This document shows, in pieces, positions 1 to 16,086 of a DNA stretch of 64,000 bases; positions within the stretch are counted from its first letter, which is position 1; each line of letters starts with the position of its first letter. Made by a program: the position numbers and the translations under genes. Origin of the DNA: Ailanthus altissimus (lineage: Eukaryota > Streptophyta > Magnoliopsida > Sapindales > Simaroubaceae); the NCBI GenBank assembly GCA_946807835.1, contig OX327702.1, positions 1,674,001 to 1,738,000 on the forward strand, written 5' to 3'. The notes under the pieces are model-generated. The model had not been told where the DNA came from, made no database searches, and saw nothing but the letters and a program-made list of their open reading frames with translations.

Positions 1-963
1 TAATAAATAAAATGAATAATTTAAGTGAAATTTTTTTATTTCATAATAAATCTTTCTTCATGCGAGATAGTGATTAAACTAGTATAAATTCAAATAAAAT
101 AATAATTTTAATCTACTCTTACTTTGTCATATTTTACATCACCCGATTATAAGATTCGTAAGTTGACAGATCAAATTACCTAATTAATAGATATTATTTT
201 TAAACTAAAATCTACTAAAATATATTGATTTAATCTTGCTCCTTGAAGTGAGCCTTAAATAAGAATGCATAGTGATAATAACTAAATAGACTCGTTAAAT
301 AATGAATTCAACAATATATAAATATATAATGTTTATTCTTACGAACAATTAGATACTTAGTGGTATTTTATAGTGTATTTTTAAATTTAATTAAATTGTA
401 CTATATAGTTGTGCTACTCATTACATCGCGAGTAACATTGCCCATTGAAAATATACATCTTATAATTATATAAATTATTATACGAATACCGTGATGTTTT
501 TTCAATTGTATAAACTTTTTTTTCCCCAAAATCAATATCTAATTTCCACTTTGGGCAACACATTTAGCATGATTTTTTTTTTCTCATGCAAGGCCAGAAA
601 AATAATTAATTTGATGGTGAGCCCAACTTCGATGCTATGCAATCCACGAGGCCTCCAATTATATTGAAAATACTTTTTGATTTTGTCATCAGGTGCTGTG
701 TGGTGTATACTGTTACTGTGTTAGTGCTTTGCCGATTCATTGCAAGACCAAAAACGCGCGCCCCCATGCGGGGTAGTCCTGAAAACACTGGAGACTGGAG
801 GCTCAGTTTGCACGTGAAAGTCGTGTCAGTTTTCTGTTTGCATATCCCTTCGCCATAACACCTAATCTTCATTTTAAATATAATAAAAAATAAAATAAAT
901 AAAATTGAATTATTGGTTAGTAATCATTAATAATTAAGATAATGTCTAAACCCTGTCGTATAA
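1..963. other. AT-rich intergenic DNA, no gene seen
   Basis: Very AT-rich with no conserved reading frame. A 73-codon open frame at 637-858 lies in a less AT-rich patch but resembles no family I know and has no flanking gene signals. Confidence 0.5.
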
Positions 964-1259
964 GGCAAAGATAGGGGTATTAACACTGTCACCCCCTGGA
1001 TTTTACGTAACTATATTTAATAGTAATTTTCGTTTTAATTATACTATTACGCCCTCTACTTAATTCAAAAGACAAGAATATTCTCATATTTATATTTTTA
1101 TTATCGTGTAAATAACTAAAATATCCTTAAATAATAAAAATATTTTCTATCTTTTAAATTAAGTAAAAATGGTGACATTATAGTTAAAATCAAAATTATC
1201 ATTAAAATATAATTTGTGTAAATCTCAGTGGTGACAATGTTAATATCCCGGCGAAGATA
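964..1259. mobile_element. MITE of Mutator type, copy 1 (family B), with target-site duplication
   Basis: The element (about 974-1249) starts GGGGTATTAACACTGTCACC and ends with its inverted counterpart GGTGACAATGTTAATATCCC. Pairing continues inward for about 100 bases, so the whole unit can fold back. It is flanked by GGCAAAGATA (964-973) and GGCGAAGATA (1250-1259), a 9-10-bp duplication with one mismatch, the size made by Mutator-like transposases. No coding capacity. A second copy lies at 21825-22083. Confidence 0.82.
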
Positions 1260-3640
1260 AGGATGATTGAATCAGAATCTGGGCAAACGAACTGCTTCTT
1301 TTTTATATTTTAAATTTTCAAATTTTTTTATTTGTTAATTCCGAAGGCAAATCAAAAGACGCAATTAATAATGTAATGAAATAAAGTATGCATTACGTAA
1401 TAAAAACTAATAGTTTAATAATAGTGCAGTTTTTATAAAATTGAATGCAAATTTTATATTTTAATTGATGGGTTATCAATACTTGATTATTAAATAATTA
1501 TTAAATTTTTAATTTTTATTAATATAATAATTTAATTAACATATTAGATTACACATAAGTTTGAAATACAAATACAAGCACAATATTTATTAATAGTCTA
1601 AATATATTTCAATAAAAAATTACTTTTATTAATAAATTAAAAAAGAAATTCATTTCATAATTACTTCATTTAAAGTATTTTCTATTATATATTCCCATTT
1701 AATTGGAGTTCTTAATTTCTTGAAAAAATTTACCACTCTTATCATTTTACTATTATTTACACTTGTAAATTGAGCCTAGGGTAGTAACATGCTATTAGAT
1801 CACTTTATTTCCATCACACAGTGGAAGGTATCAAAGTCCATGAATAACAGAAATTTAAAAAAAAAAATTGGTAGAAAAATTGTAGCTTTTATGAATCATA
1901 AATTAAATTTTTTATAAGCTAATTTTTTTTAGATCATACTTAAAAAGAAAATGATCATTCTATGATATTAGAATTAAAGTTCTAATATAATATCAAAAAT
2001 AATTTGAATCGTTAGATCAAATCAAGTAATTAAGAGTGATGATGTTTAATTATTAATCTAACGAATATAAATAATCTCACTGTTAATACCATTAAATTAA
2101 CATATTTTAAGCTAAACTGCATGAAAATGCCGATATTAAAAAAAAAAATAAAGAACTCATAAATTAAAAGGCAGAATAAATATCTAGTATGTCATTTACA
2201 GATAAAACTTAGCTGTAAAATTGTTAACAAAGTAATAATCTAAACTGCCACCATGAACACATAAAGTTTAGATGTAAATTTTTTAATATATATATATATA
2301 AAAGGCCAGTTTGCCATTTGCCAAAAAAAAATTAATAACAAAATCCTTTCAAAAGAAAAATATATATATAATTATGTAAATCGTCAGTCTATCATCCATA
2401 AATAAAGTTTAGTTGTAACATTGGATTTATATATTTTGAATACAAAATTTGTATTTCATATAATATTTGATGTGTTAACTTTTTAAGAATATTGTATAAC
2501 TAAAATATTAATGAGATATAAAAAAATCAGACTTATATCATAGTTACTTCTTTGTATTTTAATTTTATATTTTATTATAACAAAACATTCGGTGCAATGC
2601 AATTATTGTATTAATAATGCAATAAAAAAAAGTTCATATATATTAATACACGACAATCACTATAAAGTTAAAATATAAATTTAATATAATATTATTTGTT
2701 GAAAATGGAATTTGAGAGATTCGGACGTATAAGTTGAATTTAAATGTATTTTGAACAACAATTGAATTTTTTTTCAAAAAGTTGAGCTGAGATAATCTCT
2801 AATGACACGTATTGAATTTTAAAAGTATCTTACAACTATAAATAAAATTAGGTTGCGTTGGTTATTTTTTTTAACAATGACCTTGATGCTTAAATTAGCA
2901 ATGGATACATAGAGAAAGACAAAAAAAAAAAAAAGTAGAGATAATTTTAAATCATATGCATAGAAATAGTTTTTGAGGTTTTAGTTTGTTCAAACACTTT
3001 TTTTTTTTTTTATTTTAACTTTTTTTATAAATCTTTCAATATTAAATTGTAAAATAATATTAAAATTAGAATATATCTTATTTTTTAATTTTGAATCCAT
3101 CGCGAAATTATAAGAATAATATTTATACAAAAAATATAAAGATTCTTAAAAATAAGAGTAAATTGAATCCTCAATTTGTATATGTCTTCTACCTTTTAGT
3201 GATTGGTTAAAATAGGTTATTGATGATATCAATTGACTTCAAAGACTTTAAGGTCCGATGATATTCCACTTTGATGTCAAATCTTCTAGTGATAGTGGGT
3301 TAAAACGTGAGTACCTATGTGATAACCTTCTTGTAGACTTTGAGCATGATGTTCTTAAAATGTGAGTTTGAGATTCATAAGCTTTATAAAACTTTAGCGG
3401 ACTAGTGATACATCAAATTTTTTAATAGAAACATTATTGAAAAATATAATTATTTAAAAAAATAAAAAATTATTAATTTGTGATTCATCAACTTTTAACT
3501 TTACAAACATAATAATATTAGCATTTCAAAATAAATAAATAAAATAGTAACATTTAATTTGTGAATTATGAAATTAGTAACGGTAATTATAGGTCATCAA
3601 CAAGGGCATTGAGATAATTTCGCCACATAAAAAACCAACA
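1260..3640. other. AT-rich intergenic DNA upstream of AGT2
   Basis: No open frame of interest. It contains homopolymer A/T runs and a short TA microsatellite near 2287-2300. The AGT2 promoter proper probably lies in the last few hundred bases. Confidence 0.5.
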
Positions 3641-3682
3641 AAACAAACTCAGCACATGCGACACGTCACCATCTCTCTCGCC

Positions 3683-3690
3683 TATATAAG
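3683..3690 (+). promoter_or_regulatory. TATA box of the AGT2-like gene
   Basis: TATATAAG lies about 160 bases before the start codon at 3849 and follows a pyrimidine-rich stretch. Transcription would then start near 3715, giving a leader of about 130 nt with no upstream ATG. An ACACGTCACC motif at 3661-3670, just upstream, has the ACGT core bound by plant bZIP factors. The TATA sequence is seen directly; its use is inferred from spacing. Confidence 0.6.
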
Positions 3691-3848
3691 CTCTCCTTCC
3701 CGTTCTCTTCATAGTAAGAAAAAAAAAACCATAAGCCAACGACACACAAAGCAAAACTCCTGTATATTCGGAATCTTTTTCCTTGTTAGTTTTCATTAAC
3801 TCACTCACAGGGAGAAAAATTAAAGATCGAGGAAGAAACAGCTAAAAG

Positions 3849-7298
<3,450 letters not shown>

Positions 7299-7323
7299 AG
7301 CCTGGAATTTTTAAGTGTGGATA

Positions 7324-7329
7324 AATAAA
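7324..7329 (+). terminator. Poly(A) signal of the AGT2-like gene
   Basis: AATAAA stands 26 bases after the TGA stop at 7296-7298, followed by T/G-rich sequence at 7370-7390. The position is plausible for a near upstream element of plant 3'-end formation. The motif is seen; its use is inferred. Confidence 0.45.
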
Positions 7330-9277
7330 GATGTCTAACTGCTGCTCTGCTCATATGAAGAAGTGTATTACTAGTGTCTGTTGTATGTGAAAATATTAAT
7401 ACACATAGCAGTTTCTACTTGAATAAGTTGGCATTACAATAAGAAGCGATGAGTCAACAACTCGTTGTCTCTCGCTCTGAAACTCCCTTGACTTAAATTG
7501 GCTGCTCAACAATTTCTCTCCTCTTGTGGAACTATTTATTTTATGTCTTTTACATTGGGAATCAAGATGCTTATAGTGAAATATGCAAGAAGGATTAATA
7601 GCTGGATTTAGCTCTTCGTACAACTCAATAATCTACTTGTAGACTATTTTATTGCAAAAGCGAACATCTCTATTATGATTTAATATTATTAGTTTTAATG
7701 TAACGTTCTGTCTGCAAACACAAACTTAAGAAATTAACTTGAAAACTCTTATTTGAAACTTAAAAATGTCTAGGGCAAATCCTATTCTTAAAAGTTCCAA
7801 TCATCTTAAATAATATTATTAGTTTTAATGTAACGTTCTGTCTGCAAACACAAACTTAAGAAATTAACTTAGAAAACTCTTATTTGAAACTTAAGAATTT
7901 AAAAGTATACATTTTAAACTCGATCTCCTACCATCTTAAATTTGAGAATTGTTTAACGATTTAAAGATGAAAAAGTGATAAAATAAAAGAACGTATCAAT
8001 TTTTTTTATATTTTTTAGTTATAACCTTTTTAGTATTTTTGCCTTGGTAGATCGCTCTCTCATTTAATAAAAGAATTTTGGGTTATTAATTGATAGAAGA
8101 TTAGGAATTCAAAACTTTTTTAATGATATTAAAAAAATAATATTTTAAAAAAATTCATAGAATTTGATGAATCATTACTCTTGCACGAAATGATAAAGGA
8201 ATTTTCAAAATAACATCTAAAAAAGCTTGTATAAGACTCTGGAAAAAAAACCAATCCAACTGATCAAGATGCACGATAAGAATCAAACTCGATCCCCAGC
8301 CATCTTAAATTTGAGAACGTTGAATCAAAGAAAGTTTGGTAATTCCAAAACTTGTTTTGTTTTAATGTTTGTTTAACAATCTAGTTGAGCGAAAAGACTC
8401 AAAGTAGTGGTAAGAACGAATCAAACTTGTAATCATTAAAGCCTTTATTTTAAGCTAAACAAGTATTGAAAGCTAATCAAGCATTGAAATAAACGAGAAT
8501 AAACTCTGAATGGCCCCTTAGTTGAGGAGTTTTGGTTCATACATATGTAAAACCATCAACATGAAAAATAAAAATGCTACATATGGTTATAGATATGTAA
8601 CTATTTTTTTTTTTTATATGCTACACTCAGATTTCAATTCAAATTGGCATTGGAATGTCATAAGTGAGGTTGCATGTTTTTACCTACAAATGTTGTCTAA
8701 ATCTCAAATTATTCCGTAATTTTTTTTTATAAAAACACATGTTGAAACACTTTATTAAAATAAGATGAAATAAATGAAACTTTGAAAATAATTTTATGAA
8801 TACAAATTTCTAAATTTTTATTAATCAAATTGTGACAGGATTTTAAATTACAACCTTTTTATAGTTTGCCAAAAAAGAAATATTTCTTCATCTAGAAAAT
8901 AGTCTCCCTCTTCCATCCACGAAAAGCTCAATTAAACAATTTTAATATACTTTTAATCTACTTCAATATCTCATATTAACTTGAACACTAATGTCTTGAA
9001 CAATAAAACCTGTATGACATGAAATTTATCAGAATTCAAAAGTTGGTTGGACTTGAGCTCGTAATGATATCCATAAAATGATTTCAATACATAATTGGAA
9101 TATTACAAATTAATTATACATATAAATTGAGATCAAACAAGGATAATGTGATTTCTGTGGAGCATGAATTATTAGCTTTCAGAACAAATTACATGTTGAG
9201 GGAGGAAACGCTTTTCTTTCTCTTGAAGTTATGTTAAAGCAAAAAATTTTAAGTTCAACTTAAAACCCTAACCTTCT
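7330..9277. other. Intergenic DNA downstream of AGT2
   Basis: No gene seen. It contains a tandem duplication at 7681-7905. A sentence-like motif (AACTCGATC..CCATCTTAAATTTGAGAA) occurs at about 7918 and 8287, so there is a further small dispersed repeat. Confidence 0.5.
7681..7905. repeat. Tandem duplication, period about 130 bp
   Basis: The stretch beginning TAATATTATTAGTTTTAATG at 7681 recurs at 7811 and is nearly identical for about 90 bases (TCTGTCTGCAAACACAAACT in both). This suggests a recent local duplication. Confidence 0.85.
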
Positions 9278-10049
9278 TGTGTAGCGGAATAACCTGTTAA
9301 TCAAGCAAAATAACAAGAATTCAAAGCAGAATATAAAATAGTACAACACAATCTTATATGGTTCGACCAATTGCCTACGTCCACGGTGAATTCAAGAATC
9401 TTAATCTCTCTTATTAACTCCCTAGAAATTTTACAAGAAAAAACTATTTAAAAGAACCTAATGTTTAGTGAACCTTTACTCTACCACGAACAATGATCAC
9501 CCAAATGACGGTTCTACCCTAGCGCACACAAGCACTTAGTGTCCACCTAGTTCTTCTCCTCTCTTAGAGTCTCTTTTTAATATTTGATCTCAATTAAAGG
9601 GTTTACAAGTGTTTATATAGGTGTATTCCGTGCCTACTAACTCTATTTCTTGTTGGAGTAAGAGTCCATTTGTTTTAAAAGTTCAAAACTTCCCAAAACT
9701 CGAAATTCGGATAAAAAATGGACATCCTGACGCGTCTGGCACCCCGGCGCTCATCCCTAGGTGCCGCGGCGCTGGCCCTTCTCGCGCCCACCACTACAGC
9801 GCTAGGTTGCTATCCTGGGCGTCGCAGCGCTCAACTATAGGCGCCACATCGCTTAGCTCTGGTGGCACCCTCCCACGTTTTCTTCGCTTCTTTCACGTCT
9901 TCGAGTCCCGTTTCGTTTCCTCCTTTATATCCCACACGTCCTAAACTTCTTCATACGTGATCCACACGTTCTAAACTTCTTATAACTCTCTACTTTAATA
10001 TTCATCTTAATTTTTATTCAATCAAAATTATTAAATCACTAAACACTAC
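9278..10049 (-). mobile_element. Probable solo LTR of a copia element related to the 17-21 kb element
   Basis: Starts TGTGTAGCGG and ends near CACTACA. In the same order as the 17337-18066 LTR it carries a TGGTTCGACCAA..CCACGG block (compare TGGTTCAACAA..CCACGG), a TATATAGG motif, the GC-rich GCGCYGCRGCGC array at about 9735-9855, and a CAATCAAAAT end block. No pol sequence follows on either side. I found no clear 5-bp duplication, so the edges are approximate. Orientation is inferred from the related element. Confidence 0.65.
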
Positions 10050-11144
10050 AATATTAGTAGCATGACTTTTCTCTAAAAAGAATCATCGCGATCACTCATC
10101 ACCAAAATATTGCATGACATGCACGAGCAATTTCGGAGGTCTAAATCCAACTGATGCCATATATGGCGAATAAACTGGGATTTTTGTTAATGAAATTCTT
10201 GGGCTTGTAATTATGACTGATTCCCATAATCCAAAATAAACAAGAAAGTCATCTAGTAAAATATTTACTAAAATATAATGGATTCCCATCTAATAGTTTA
10301 TGGATTTTGATTTAACAAATATTTATCATGTTTTAGGGTTTACCCATCTGAGCTAATCTACATCAAGAGAGAACTTGAACATTTATCATTTGTTCTTATA
10401 AATTAACAAGAAGTTAACAGATGCTATACAAAGTAAGTTTCAATGATAGTGAAGTTGTAAATTATCCTAAATTGAAACTTCACTTAAGAATTACACAAAG
10501 CTATATCGTATATAAATAAAGGAGATAATTCGTGGATTTATTATACTAAATTTATAAATCACAGCATTTAAAATCAACTTACGGCATACTCCCAATAACA
10601 CAATTAGTCAACTGATGATCAAATCAGAAATGAGAAACTCGATCTCTGAAGCAAAACTTAAGTTGGCAAAGAGCTAGCTACCGATCATGTCGAACGGCCA
10701 TTGATGAGATGGGAAAGTTTGAGTACCTGCTGGAGACGACGGTACTAGAGCGGCGCCGCCGCAGAAGCAAGCCGTAGTAGCGAGCAGCGGATGATAGAAC
10801 CGAGATTACGTCCACCAACAAGCATGCAAATTCGTGAAACATGTATATGCTCTTTCTGAAAGTTACACTCATCAATATCGAAGCGCCATCGACGATTCTA
10901 TTCATTTTCTTTTGTCAGTGATGATGATGACGACGATAACGATGATCTTGTGGCATGGTGAAGGTGAAGGCCCTTGGCCTTAATAATTAAGATTTGGTTT
11001 TGATGAGACGGCGTGTTGCATTCGATCTGCAACTTTAAAATTAATTTTTATTTTGTAATTACTGAAATATCCTTCTGTTGATTTTCATGTTAGAAAGTCA
11101 AAGGGTAGGATACAGTGCTGTAATTCTATGTTTTTTTTTTTAAT
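10050..11144. other. Intergenic DNA with one possible orphan exon
   Basis: Mostly AT-rich. A less AT-rich patch at 10680-10980 contains the candidate ORF described separately. Confidence 0.4.
10678..10905 (-). other. Candidate orphan first exon, product unknown
   Basis: A 75-codon minus-strand frame starts MNRIVDGAS at 10905, has a hydrophobic middle (FACLLVDVISVLSSAARYYG) followed by RRRR, and runs into a possible donor (AGCAG|GTACTC near 10729). Its base composition is much less AT-rich than its surroundings. No continuing exon is obvious downstream. It could be the remaining first exon of a degraded gene, or chance. I do not recognise the family. Confidence 0.2.
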
Positions 11145-11910
11145 ATAAATTTTACATTTTTAAAAATTACATTGTAATTGTCGAATAACTATTTTTTAAT
11201 AGTAGGAAAAATAAAAAATTCACTAATTTCTACCAAATTTGAAAATTTTACATTTTAAAAAATTACATTACTGGTAACTGTCAATAATTAAATAACTCCC
11301 AACAAAAAAAATGAAAAATTTACTAATTTCTGTCATAATTTAAAATTTTTATATTAATTATAATAACTCTCAATAATAGGAGAAATGAAAAAATCACTAA
11401 TCTCTGATAGGGTTAAAAAAATTTACATTAACTGTCAATAATTGAATAACTCTAATAGGAGGAACAAAAAATTTGCTAGTCTCTGCTAAGGTTCATAAAT
11501 TTTACATTTCAAAGAATTATACTAATTGCAACCATCAATAACTAAATAATTGCTTTCCAATAAAATAAGAAATGAAATTGCTAATAATTGAATAACTCCC
11601 AATCACAAGAGGAATAAAAAAATTGCTAGTCTATGTCAGAGTTCAAAAATTTTATATTTCAAATAATTATGCTAATTGCAATTGCTAATAATTAATTAAT
11701 TGCTTCCCAATAATAAGATGAATGAAGTTGTCAATACTTGAATAACTCTTAACAATAAAAGGAATGAAAAATTTATTAGTCATTGCCTGTGTTCGGAAAT
11801 TTTACATTTTAAAAAATTATACTAATTGTAACGATTAATAACTGGATAAATATCTCTCAACAATACAAAGAATGAAAAAATTGCTAATATATGCTAGGGT
11901 TTGAACCTTA
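11145..11910. repeat. Degenerate minisatellite, unit about 85-120 bp, roughly 7-8 copies
   Basis: The unit holds three recurring blocks in fixed order: AAATTTTACATTT..AAAAATTA, then TCAATAATTGAATAACTC, then GGAATGAAAAATTGCTAGTC followed by TCTGNCAGGGTT. These recur at roughly 11150, 11240, 11335, 11420, 11490, 11600, 11650 and 11780 with insertions and losses. No coding role seen. Confidence 0.75.
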
Positions 11911-12030
11911 ACTTAAGTCATGGGTGCAAAGATTTTTATTATTAAAGTACATTTTTTTTTATATATATATATATGAGAACTGATTTAATGGGCAACGAAG
12001 TTTACCGTTCAATGAACTTCAAAATACGTA

Positions 12031-12502
12031 TTAATATTCTGTAGCACATTAATATTGTTTTAATAGTGATAAACAATATCTTTGAGTTCAATGAGTGGTA
12101 AGTTCTATCGTCCATTAAATTAATTATATATATATATAATTTGACTTTTATTTTAAAAAAAATTATTTCAAATAATTCTTATTAATATTAGAGAGACTTG
12201 AATTCAAACCTGTAAGTTACTTAGGTCTAATAGATGATAAACAAACTTTATGATGTATTTAGACACAAATATCTATAAATAAAAAAAAACCTTGAGTAAT
12301 ATTAATTTATTTTATTTCAATTAATAATACTACGTCGAAAGTTTTGTTTTTTCTTTTCATCTGTTCTATTTATATAATAAAAGTTATAAACTTTATGATT
12401 ATGCAATAAAAATCATATTTGATAAATATATCAATGATATAAACACTCGTCAAACTTTAGACTCTCTTATACCAACTATGCAATATTATTAAAAAATTAT
12501 CA
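12031..12502 (+). repeat. Dispersed repeat, family C, copy 1
   Basis: Runs from TTAATATTCTGTAG to AATATTATTAAAAAATTATCAT and is nearly collinear with 28807-29271 in the same orientation, with high identity over the last 250 bases (for example CTTTTCATCTGTTCTATTTA and ACTCTCTTATACCAACTATG in both). No coding capacity and no clear terminal repeats. It is probably the body or tail of a non-autonomous element. Confidence 0.8.
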
Positions 12503-14873
12503 TAAAAATTATATGAGAGATATAATATTCGATAAAAATTTAGTAGAAAAATGGGAGAAAATAAATGTTACTTGTACAAACTAATAAGAATGTGATTTAT
12601 GATAATCCTACGGCCGTTAAATTTCAATTTAGTTGAACTTATTAATTAATTTCAAAATTGTAAACAATTTTAATAGTAGAACTAGGAGAAAATAGGAGTT
12701 GGTAGATACGTAACTCGATTATGTTAAAAGCATGGGCAGAGAAGTAATTTTACAATAATTATCAGAGGGATGATTATAAATATTTCTGATGACGACATAA
12801 TGGACTCATCCTAGAGATGGATCTGCAATTATTAATTGTTCGTATGCAGAATTTAGGAAACTTTAGTGGAAATATGTCGACACCCTCAAGAGCGAAAACT
12901 CAATTTTAGAAACTAATTTCTGCATTAAGTGACAAAGTATAAAATAATTATAAAAAAAATTGTAATAATTTGTGTAGTATTATTATTATTTTGATTTAAA
13001 TGTAAGATAATTCTAATTCCAAACTTCAATATTTATCTATCTTTACAATATAATCATGGGCTAACCTCTATAGGGGTTAGGGGTCATGGCCCCCAAGCCT
13101 CAAAATTATTTTAAAATTTAATAATTAATTTTTAGAATTTTTAATTTTTAAAATAAATATTTATATAATTTAATCTTTCAAAATTTAAAGTTCGATATTA
13201 AAATTTTAATATAATTAAACTTTAAATTAATATAATTTTTAACTTAAATATTTGGCACCGACACCTTTAGCTCTAGTTCCGACTCTAATTACAACTTTAA
13301 TAGTTTATAATATATGTGGAAAAAAAATTAAAATATTACTCACATATAAGTTTTAAAAAAATTGATAAATTAATTGATATAACAATTAATTTTATTATTA
13401 TATGGATACAATAGTGATATCATATCAATTAATATTCAAAATTTGTTGCTAATATTATCGAGAAGAGTTTAAATTGAATTTTAATAATATATTGAAGATA
13501 GAAAAGTTTATATTCAATTTAACAGTGGATAGCAGGAGAATTTATTTGAATTATGAAAATGGTGAAAATTTTATATTGAAATTAGTACTTAGTGGCGGTG
13601 TTCTGATGATTTACTGCGGAGATGGGCCAAGGTTTGAACGATGGGTCTATTTAGAAAACTGATGTAGTGCAATGAATTCACAAACATTCATTGGATTTTG
13701 TGCCTGCAGAGAAAAAGGCCTAGGTTCTTGATCATAATGGACCTCTACATTCACAGCCACAGCCCAATCCTCGAAAATGGTGCAACGCCTGCAACCTGTT
13801 AACAGGTTTTTAAGTTTTGATTTGATGTAGGTAGGCTGAGTACAGTTCAGTTTCATTTTTTTTTTAATAATAGAATAGTATTAAAAAAATCAATTTTTAT
13901 AATTAAAACCTAATTAGTTTTAAGAATATGTTAGAATTAGATCGAATCAAATCGGTCTGGTTCGATATCTAATTTCATAGATATGATTTTTTAAAATTAA
14001 TAGACTACAATTATTCTCATCATAAATTTGTATTTGAAACTAATAAAATTGTACTATTTATATTATTATAATATAAAATAATAAAATTAACATTCGGTTC
14101 GATTTTTAATTTTTTAACATTGAATTGAATTGCATATTTTCAAGAATCAAATCGATTAATTTAATCTTTTTGTTCACTCTAAAGAAAGGAGCGTTCAAGC
14201 TCTTGGTTGAGTTAAAGAGTAAAATTCGAATTCAATACCTCGATATTAAAACATATGATGCACTAATAAAATATCATAAAGAGGGAGATATGAACTCAAA
14301 ATCTTTTACCTGTGGACTATAATGGCAATCACACCGAGTTGCATCAACAATCGATGGGCAAATAATAATCATTTAACTGCCGTTCTTTCAAAATTAAGTG
14401 GGGGTAGTTACAAATACACACAAAATCTAAAGTGAATGTGTACCGACACATATAAATAAATAAAAAGGGCTGATCTTTGTAAAGCTCAAGAATGTCGTTG
14501 TCATCCTGGACACAACTGAAGCAGCATTAGTTTGAAGCTTTCGGCCAGCCACTGGCCCGTGAAGGAACAATCGGTTAGTTGATGGAAGACAATGATTGCT
14601 TGTTTGAAGACACCGTTTTTAAGGTTGTAAAGCACAATACACATTTGTGGGGTTCGAACAATTTTTAAGAGGCAAGTGCTGTCTTTGGCCTCCGAAACGG
14701 TTTTATACGATCTTTTTTTTTTATATATATAAATAAAACAGATATTATATTATTGATTTAAAAAATAAGATATTATATTTTAAGATATATTAATAAACAA
14801 TTAGAAGATTATTAGAATAATACAATATATTACCTACTACTGTATGTCTGAACTTAAATAATTTATTGTAAAT
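12503..14873. other. AT-rich intergenic DNA
   Basis: No supported gene. A patch at 13060-13100 (TATAGGGGTTAGGGGTCATGG) and another at 14470-14700 are less AT-rich but show no conserved frame. Confidence 0.45.
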
Positions 14874-15039
14874 AAGAGATTATACTATCGTGAGCATGAG
14901 GGCTCATTGGCTGAGCACCTCCAAGTCTCACATTCTCACCTGAGTTCGAATCTCCCCTTTCTCTCAGGTGGTGCGGAAAAAAAAAATATGTGTTGTAATT
15001 CTCCCTTTAAAAAAAAAAAAAAAGAGATTATACTATCGT
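14874..15039 (+). mobile_element. tRNA-derived SINE with perfect target-site duplication
   Basis: The body 14892-15021 starts GAGCATGAGGGCTCATTGG, has a box A-like TGGCTGAGCACC and a box B GAGTTCGAATC at tRNA-like spacing (an internal RNA polymerase III promoter), and ends in a long A run. AAGAGATTATACTATCGT occurs on both sides (14874-14891 and 15022-15039), an exact 18-bp duplication typical of LINE-driven integration. The intact duplication implies recent insertion. Confidence 0.9.
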
Positions 15040-15744
15040 CCTTAATTGAGTGGCGAGTCACTTTTTTTTTATAAAAAAAAAACATAAATCTTTTAAAATC
15101 TTTGACTATCATAGTAAATATTTATATTTTCTTAAATTTTTTTAATAGAAATAAGAAATTTTAACTATTAAATATAAGTATTTATCTTTTATTTTGATTC
15201 AAATTGAAGTAATTGTATTACAAAGCGTATTCATGTAAAGTACATATATGATCACTTAAACTACGCCGAGAGGGCCACAAAGAAAAAAAAAAATTATACC
15301 TTCCAGACAACTCTTTTTTAGTCAAAGTAAAAGAAATCTTAATACAAAGAAAGTATTTCGATTTCTACCAAGGAATTTATGTGGGAGTTTTTTCTTTTTT
15401 TTCCAATATTAAGAGTAGATGCAATTTATGTTTGATATTGAAGTTCTATTACAAATGTGTTCAATTTTGATATGCCAAACGTGCATGACTTATAAGGTAC
15501 ACACCGAAGAGAAACACAATATTATCTTAGTATGCATAGTAATAAGATCGATCTATAAACATTTATAGATATAATTTAGTAATAATTACAACTCTAAACT
15601 AATCACTAGTATGATTACTATTTGTCTAATAATTATTAATTTTTCATTCATTAGTAATAATTTGGACTGTCTTGCTATTGATTCCAGTTGAGCAACACAA
15701 AATCTCTATATCTAACACAAGAATTAGAATCTCAGTTGATATTA
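15040..15744. other. AT-rich intergenic DNA
   Basis: Nothing recognisable beyond A/T homopolymers. Confidence 0.5.
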
Positions 15745-16085
15745 TAAATTATTTGTTTCAAATAATATGTTAAATAATTATTAAATAATAAAATATTATA
15801 ATAAATAATTTTTAAAAATATATTATTTTATCATTTAATAATTTATTAACATATTAATTTAAAAAATAAAATAATATAATGGACTATTTTAAATTTTAAT
15901 ATTTTATTATTTAAAACTTATTCGATACGTCAATTTAAAATAATAATTTTGAGAAATTATTGAAAAGCATAGTATTACTCCCTCTAATAATATACGAAGA
16001 GTAATGTTAGATATTTTAAATTGTATCTCAAAATGACATGTTAAAAAACTATTAGATGGTACAATGATATAATTAGTGATTTTGA
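15745..16085 (+). repeat. AT-rich MITE (family A), left copy
   Basis: Collinear with 16986-17330: shared blocks in order are AATAATAAAATATTATAAT, AATAATATAATGGAYTATTT, TTCGATACRTYAATTTAAAA and TTGAAAAGMATAGTATTACTCC. Further partial copies are at 4973, 21463, 24177 and 61955. Non-coding. Confidence 0.75.
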
Positions 16086-16086
16086 A

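Noticed and set aside
637..858. 73-codon plus-strand frame and 88-codon minus-strand frame over the same DNA
   Set aside because: Both frames are open because the patch is less AT-rich; no conserved motif and no regulatory context.
13060..13100. GC-richer motif GGGGTTAGGGGTC suggesting an interstitial telomere-like repeat
   Set aside because: The plant telomere unit TTTAGGG is not repeated in tandem here.
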